Shown here piece by piece: positions 57,264 through 64,000 of a DNA stretch of 64,000 bases. Both the position numbers and the translations under genes were made by a program. The notes under the pieces are model-generated. The model saw only the letters and a program-made list of their open reading frames with translations. It did no database searches and was not told the DNA's origin. The stretch lies in assembly GCA_038049695.1 (NCBI GenBank), contig CP142458.1:64637501-64701500 (forward strand), in the 5' to 3' direction. How positions within the stretch are numbered: position 1 is the stretch's first letter; each line of letters starts with the position of its first letter. The stretch comes from Cinnamomum chago (taxonomy: Eukaryota; Streptophyta; Magnoliopsida; Laurales; Lauraceae).

Positions 57264-60200
57264 TATATGAAAACATTTTTACAAGGGGCCACTATAGTCA
57301 CCTGCACAGTGTTGTAGTAACTTGTAAAAAGGATTTCAAACAAAAAGGGTCATCTTCTTCTTCTTCTTTTTTTATATAGGGAATTAATATCAACACCCCG
57401 TACTATGCGCGGACCACAGAACCACTCAATGCACAGACTAACATGTATTATTTTTATTAAATAATTTATTTAATAAACCGTTTAGTCATTTCTTTGTTGT
57501 TAATTTGATTTTTATGAGTTTTTTCAAATATTTTATTATTTACGTGAGGTATAAATGGAGCTTGTTGAAGCTTGGACAGGTGTAAAAAAATTAAATGAAA
57601 GACACTCCTATGTATATACGCTAATTACCAATTTGTTATCGGTCCACAAATAATCGTTATTATGATTATTCAACCATTATTTGGTCAATGATAATTACCA
57701 ATATAATGATATATGATGATTTATAAAATGATCATTCTGTAAATTATTAATTATGACGGGCAAAATGATTGTAATTGATTATAGAAATAATTGGCTTATT
57801 TCTTTTCATAGTGATTATTTGACTTTTTTTGTCTGTTTGAGTTTCCATAATGACATTTATCCCAAAATGATCATTCAACAAAATGATTTGACGTCGTAAC
57901 AGTTCATCCATTTATTTTGCTACAAAATAAGATGATCATTTATCAAGTCCGTAAATCATTTCTAACTAATCATCTTAATTAGTTGATTTAGTCAGTTAGG
58001 GGGGGAATAATATCCCTCCTTAAGATGATTGACCCCACGAAAGATCAATCATCAGTTAATATATGACCCTGATGGTCATATAATATAGGATGATCAATCG
58101 AATATTACTCTCATCCTAATAACTTAGGATGATCCCTATTATCAACTGATTGATCCGAATAGGATTGTGACTAATCACTGTTTCCTGCTATCTCCGTGCT
58201 TTTGATTGGCCAGGGTAAATCAGTTAGGCCCTCCTCATTTTTCTCCAACCAAACACTAATCATTTACCCTGGGTCAAAAGTGACCCAGTTTCACAATCCA
58301 ATTTGGTGTATCGTTATAGTCAGTTATAACAACCAGTGACCCGGTTGCTTGTGATCCAACCACTTGATTAATTTCTTTTCACAAAAGAAAGAAAGACTCT
58401 TTCATAACTTGTGCAGAGCAATTGACATTTTCTCACCGATTTATATCAATTGTAACTATATGTAGAGATGTCATTTATTTAATAAATCACAAATTAAATA
58501 ATGTTGATGTAATCAACATTTTTTCTCATTTGATATCATTTGTCTGTAAATTATTAATTATGACGGACAAAATGATCGTAAATGATTATAGAAATAATTC
58601 ACTTATTTCTTTTCATAGTGATTATTTGACTTTTTTTGTCTGTTTGGGTTTCTAGAATAACATTATTTCTCATTTGATATCATTTGTTTCATTTGTATAT
58701 TGCAAATTAAATACAAAATAAATATATAAAAAAGGATAATAGAGAGAGAAAACCCTCATCCATCATCCATGCATACCATTTCTCAACGGATGGTAGAGGC
58801 GCTGTTGCTACAACGAAGATGGAGTTCCAGGCTGAACCCTACGAGCGACGATGCTGCTGGAGTGACTTATACCGTTGTTTTGTATCCTCAGAAATCAGAG
58901 TCATTGCTCTCTTCTTCTTCCTTTCTTTTTATCCTCTATTTCTTCTTCTCTTTCTCTTCCTACATGACCTAATTTTTTTGCGGAAGATTTTGTTGAGGAG
59001 GTTTTGTTGAGGAAGTTATGTGTAAGTTAGTGGAGGGACAAGTGACTTGATGAAGTAGGACATGTGTCTTCATGTGAAGGAGGACAGGTTTCAGCATACT
59101 AAGGGAGACTACATTCCTTTAGTATAATAGATTTAGGTGGGAACTGTTCTCACCTTATATGTGAGAACTCTCTTAACAGTTATTGGATCGTTAAAGTGGA
59201 TCCAACGACTGCCACATTTTATATATAATGTTCGCTTTTCACATTGGGCGCCTAAACTTTTCATTTCCCCCCTTTCGAAGATTCAAGCCAAAATCCAGAG
59301 CCCCTTTCGTCTTCCCCTTTCAGCCATTCCATTCGATCAGAGCGGTTTCCTCTCTTCTCCAGGTTCTAAGGCTGAAGACTCTCCGCTCCATCTCCATCTC
59401 CTCATCTTCCTCTATATCGCAGATAAGAGATCGAGTTTCTCCTCGGACCAAGAGACATCCAACGATTTCAGATCTGGGCCCTGTCGCTTGCCAGAAGTTG
59501 TCCTCTCCTCTCCTCCAGAATGACGAAACTTGTCTCTCGCCGAAGATATGGGGCAGGCGCAGTGCTAGAGTTTATTCCTCTTCCCCCTTTCATTTTTTCT
59601 AATCGAACCCATTTGCTTCCATCCTGCCCTCTATCTCGATTGAGGAACCGAAGATATACAGGAGCTGAGCCCATTCTTTTGTCGAAGGGAAGCAAAGAGG
59701 ACTCACAGATCATCACCATAGAAGTCTGCATCTCTCTCAGCCGACCCAGCGAGGAATTAGGAAGGTCAGATTTCTCTTTTTTCTCTTTTTTTTTTATTTT
59801 GTAAAAGAGCCCCTATCACGATCTTTGGAATCCATACATTTGATTTTTGAGCCGGATAAAAGATGAGACTGCAGTGCTATATTTGTCAACTTTGTGCCCT
59901 TGATTGATCATCACAGGCTTTGATGAAAACATATTAAGAGTTGTAAAACTAGCTCAGAATGTTGAGAAATGCTGATAAAAGCCTCAGAGATCTAGAATCC
60001 AAAATATGAAAATGCAGTCTACCGAGAGACATCAATCTCAAACTCATGTACTGTGATACTACGAGAACAGCCCCTGAAACAGCAGAACCCCAACCCACAC
60101 AGGCATCCAAAAGCTACATCAGCCAATGGGTTGTGAGTGGATAACATATTCATCTGTAAAAGATACCATTAAAAAAAATAATGCATCTGTAAAGATGGTT

Positions 60201-60900
60201 ATTAAATTAAAAACATTGACTCATACAAACCAATCCACAACTTTGAACAATCATCAAAATGAGCATAGATTTCTGGGACACTTGCAATCCACATCAGCAT
60301 GTTCACTTGATCCAAAGAAACTCTCAACTATAATACTTGTAGAGAGAACATTGATATGCATGTAACAAATCTTTTATTGCAAGCAAATAGTTGCAAACCT
60401 GACAGAACTTATGAGGACTCAAAGTTTGCTCCTCCCTCATTTATGTGTTTCATTTTGTTTCATTTTTAAAAATGTAGCAATCTTCCAAATATGAACCATT
60501 AACAGGACTCGCTGCAAGTGTTGAATATGAGAAACTTAGTTATTAATTACAATCTTCCAAATATGCCTCTGATGTCATTTCTCATTTAATATTTGATAAT
60601 GCTTTCATTTTTGCGAGAAAACAAAGTGGGTTCTGATCTGTTAAGAGATAGTCCTTAATGGATGACACATGTCCATCTCATGATCCTGATCTCGATTTGC
60701 AACTTTGGCTTCCGATCCATTCACAGTCTCCAATAGCATTAGAATTCGCTGGCAGCCAAATAAGTTACCATCTCTGTTTCTCTATTTCTCTCCTATCTCC
60801 ATCCACAGAAAAATAATATTATGATAAAACTTGCGATTAATTACTTTTCCTTTTTTTATTCTATTTTGCATGTATTATCATGGTGTGCTTAAAACATACA
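57264..60900. other. Intergenic region right of the MULE
   Basis: The first part is the displaced upstream region of the F-box gene. The rest is AT-rich and includes a dispersed 120-bp direct repeat. A CT-rich stretch at 59220-59800 looks like a plant 5' leader and might have served the FRS pseudogene downstream. Open frames at 58769 and 59137-59804 have no recognisable domain. Confidence 0.5.
57736..58664. repeat. Pair of about 120-bp direct repeats
   Basis: Copies at 57736-57857 and 58543-58664 share TCTGTAAATTATTAATTATG, TTCTTTTCATAGTGATTATT and TTGACTTTTTTTGTCTGTTT. About 685 bp of AT-rich sequence separates them. This might be two ends of an old element, but no hallmark was found. Confidence 0.8.
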
Positions 60901-60904
60901 AAAG

Positions 60905-63030
60905 ATTGACGATGTAGCATCTTTACCAATTAAAACATTTGTGCCACAAGTTGATGAGGAGAAATTTCCAAAAGTAGGCCAAGGTTTTGAAAATATTGAG
61001 GATGCTTACGATGCTTACAACACTTATGCGAAAGTGGCGGGTTTTAGCATTAGACGAAGCTCGGAGAAGAGGGTCAATAACCAAGTAGTGAGAAAAAAAT
61101 TTGTGTGCTCTAAAGAGGGTTGTAAGAAAAAAGACTTGGTGGTGAAAGACGAACCTCAGATACACGGGAGAATTGTGGTGCATGTCTTCAGTTAAAAAAA
61201 ATGAAAGGGGGGCATTGAATTGTATTTAAAACTGTTGTGGAACATTCTCACCTATTAAGTACCCCTAGAAAGACCCACATGCTACGGTCACACCATCGGA
61301 TTGACGCCAAAAAAAAAATGATAGATACTTATGGGGCTGCTAATATTAGACCAAATAAACAAATGAAGATTTTAGTGTTGCAGTCAGGTGGAAGAGATAA
61401 AGTTGGTTTCACAGAAACAGACTTTCGAAATCATATTAGAGACAAAAATGAGGAAACAAAGGACAATGATGGTGATATGTTTTACGAACACTTTAGACAA
61501 TGGAAGGAGAGAGATCCAATGAATGCTTTTTCTATTGAGAAAGATGATGAGGACCACATCAAACATGTGTTTTGGGCTGATTATTATTTTCAGAAGTCAA
61601 ATGAGGAGTTCGGTGATGTTGTCTCATTTGATACAACTTACAACACAAACAGATATGGTCTCATTTTTGGCGCATTCACTGGAATTAATCATCATGATCA
61701 GTTCATACTATTTGGATGCTGCCTAATCTCAAATGAGACTTTTGATACATTTGTTTGGGTTTTCAATAAATGACTTGACGTAATGCCAGGAGACCCACCA
61801 AAGTCCATCTTGACAGATCAGGACCCCACAATGACAAAAGCCATTGGGTTTGTTCTTCCAAATACGAACCACCGTTACTGTTTGTGGCACATCATGGAAA
61901 ATTTACAAAAGAATTTAGGTGGAGTTGCAATACATAAGAATGACTTGATCCCAACTATTAAAAAAATCGCATTCAACTCTTTGACAACCGAGGAGTTTTA
62001 TTCGGGTTGGAAGAATATGTTGACAAAAGAGGACGTTGCAAACAACGATTGGCTAAATGGGATGTACGATATCCGTCATATGTGGGTGCCTATATATATG
62101 AGACACATTTTTTTTTGTAGGGATGTCTACAACTGGAAGGAGTGAAAGTATCAATGCCTATTTAAAGCAATATGTGACACAAAAGAATGGTCTGTGTGGT
62201 TTTATATTTCGATTTAAGCAAGGGATTGCAACTCAAAAATACCATCAATTGAAGGCAATTCATAACACTTCTAATAGAAGGCCAAAATTGATGACAGACT
62301 TGCCAATGGAGAGGTAAATGCCACAAATATACACAAAGAAGATATTTTATAAGTTCCAGGATCAGTTCATGTACATAACATCCGGCATTGCTGAGATTGT
62401 AAACGATGATATGGGACAAAGAATTTATAATGTTTCATCATTCAACGGTAACAATGAAATCGAAAGGGTTGTCATTTTAAAAAAGAATGAAAAAGAAGCA
62501 AAATGTTCTTGTCAACTATTTGAATTCAAAGGCATTCCATGTGGACACATCATTTGCGTTTTGAAACAAGAGAAAATATATACACTGCTTGAACAATACA
62601 TTTTGAAAAGATGGATAAGGTATGCGAGGGTAGACGATGATTCTGACAAAAAGTACATGCTCTGTATTTGATGGGTCATTGCTAGCACGACATGGAGTTT
62701 ATCATATGATGCTGCAAATATCATTGATGAAGCGTTATTCTGTAAGGAAGCATATCACCATGCAAAATCAGTTCTACAAGACCTTAAAAAAAGCATTCGC
62801 GAGATTAATGAAAAGGCAATGATGGCAGAAGATGAACCTAAGAGAAAAAATAAAAGTGCAAAGCCTGCAGAGAGATATCTTCCACCGAAGCATGCAATTA
62901 CAAAGGGTGGTCCAAAGAGGTTGAAGTCCTCTAAGGAAAAAGCAAAGAAAAAAGATCGACTTTGCCGCGGATGTGGCAAGCGTGGGGTTGCACATGACAG
63001 ACGCAATTGCCCTAGGCTTGACAAGAGGCA
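60905..63030 (+). pseudogene. FAR1-related (FRS) transcription-factor-like pseudogene
   Basis: FAR1 DNA-binding region at 60941-61190 (ENIEDAYDAYNTYAKVAGFS, KKFVCSKEGC). After a frameshift near 61190-61230 it continues with HLLSTPRKTHMLRSHHRID and the MULE-like core VVSFDTTYNTNRYG, PKSILTDQDPTM and RYCLWHIMENLQKNLGG. Then come TTGRSESINAYLKQYVTQK and a SWIM finger CSCQLFEFKGIPCGH. At least four lesions are visible: the first frameshift, TGA at 61771-61773 (NK stop LDVMPG), a frameshift in a T run near 62110-62120, and TAA at 62315-62317. A further frame change occurs near 62660. The end carries a CCHC-like CRGCGKRGVAHDRRNC. The family derives from domesticated MULE transposases. Whether this copy was a host FRS gene or a transposon gene cannot be told. 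Confidence 0.88.
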
Positions 63031-64000
63031 ATATTCGATTGAATTTTTCCTACCAATGCATTTTCTTAATTTAATATACATTGACAAGCTTTTTTTTATC
63101 TGTTTTGCATGTACTTATTTTAGCAGTGTAGAGAACAACAATGAGCCATTCAATGAAAATGAGGCATCTTCTGAGGACGCGGCATTAACACAATTAGTAG
63201 GTATACATTTTTCCTTTCTTAGTAAGAAGTCTATTTTTTTTTAAATTTTATTATCATAGTAATGGTTTCTTTACATTACTATTATCAGAGTAATCAGTCC
63301 ATGTTTGGTGGCAGGATGTATTGATGCTCATGTTAGATCAGCTGATACTTGAAGGTGTTTTGGGATGATATATTTTTTATGATTTTGGTTCTTCGTAGTT
63401 GTACGGTTTTTATAAGAATAGAGGGGTGAACGAAAAATATTATTATGTTTGTATTGACGATTTTGTGAAGAAGTCAGGTGAAATGAAATGCTCATGTTGG
63501 ATCATCTGATACTTGTTGGTGTTTTGGGATGATATATTTTTGGTGCTATTTGAACTTTGGGTTCTTAAATACTTGTTTGTGGTTTTTCTTTGTGTTGGGC
63601 ATTGGAATTCATGGTAGTGAGGTTGTGTGAATGTAACTTGTAAAGTTGAAATTATGTGTAGCATGCTTGAGATCATGGTCTGGATGGGCTTATCATTGTG
63701 TGAATAATTGGTAAATTTTCTCAATTCTATTCAAGAACTTTTGTATACTAGAAGTCCTTCCATTGGTTTTGTCTCAAAGATTTAGAGCTTAGGAGAGATA
63801 TGCCAAAGAGATCTACCATTTATCTTTTAAGTTCACAATTGTGTTTGAGATGCTTAGTTGGAAAGAGTGGAAAGTAAAGTCATTTGTTTAATGCTGGGGG
63901 TGGGGTAATATAGTATTGATGCTATGAAATGGTTTTAGGGGGTATCAATGGATAAGCGCAGTGACATAGGGAGGTTTTTTAAAGCTGTGTTGGTGCTTTT
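63031..64000. other. Region downstream of the FRS pseudogene
   Basis: It may hold a last pseudogene exon at about 63122-63215 (VENNNEPFNENEASSEDAAL). The rest is AT-rich and has no recognisable gene. Confidence 0.4.
63324..63541. repeat. Imperfect 54-bp direct repeat
   Basis: 63324-63377 and 63488-63541 share ATGCTCATGTT.GATCA.CTG, ATACTTG and GGTGTTTTGGGATGATATAT. Confidence 0.85.

Noticed and set aside
59137-59804. Overlapping open frames rich in Ser, Phe and Pro
   Set aside because: CT-rich leader-like sequence gives open frames in several phases; no domain or splice continuity.

Overview
The window is nuclear plant DNA. It is AT-rich and holds many-exon genes with long introns, plant-type transposons (Ty1/copia, hAT MITEs, LINE fragments and Mutator-like elements, MULEs) and plant-specific families (FBD-type F-box, FAR1-related, plant mobile domain). 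An angiosperm is certain in practice. I cannot name the species from sequence alone.

Layout. (1) 1-15985, minus strand: a HAD-type 5'-nucleotidase gene (NT5DC family). Seven exons are resolved and the 3' end lies off the left edge. Its introns are swollen by a young 5.37-kb copia element (3755-9120), RTE and L1 LINE pieces and a hAT remnant. (2) 16-21.8 kb: intergenic DNA with three hAT-type MITEs, each with an 8-bp target duplication, and a U6 snRNA pseudogene. (3) 21871-37273, plus strand: a 21-exon STE20/OSR1-like protein kinase (BLUS1-like family). (4) 40651-43172, minus strand: an F-box/LRR/FBD gene. (5) 43232-57263: two related ~7-kb MULEs, one nested in the terminal inverted repeat of the other. 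(6) 60.9-63.1 kb: a decayed FAR1-related (FRS) pseudogene.

The most notable system is the nested MULE pair. Outer element: 9-bp target duplication TATATGAAA. Inner element: 9-bp duplication GTGATGAAT. Each carries two convergent genes: a transposase fusing FAR1-like DNA-binding, MULE catalytic, SWIM and OTU-protease domains, and a plant mobile domain (PMD/MAIN-like) protein. Each also carries three non-coding arrays of 5-7 short dyads spaced at 33 bp (one step in the 50.7-kb array is 34). One array is in the first intron of each gene and one lies between the convergent 3' ends. The dyad half-site is CTCGGC in the inner element and TGCACGG in the outer. Six phased arrays in equivalent positions, with element-specific half-sites, suggest binding platforms for an element-encoded protein. 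That would be analogous in logic to the VANC/short-motif anti-silencing system of Arabidopsis VANDAL elements. The binding role is inference; the arrays, spacing, positions and target duplications are read directly.

Exon coordinates below were placed by hand from reading-frame continuity, family motifs and GT/AG sites.
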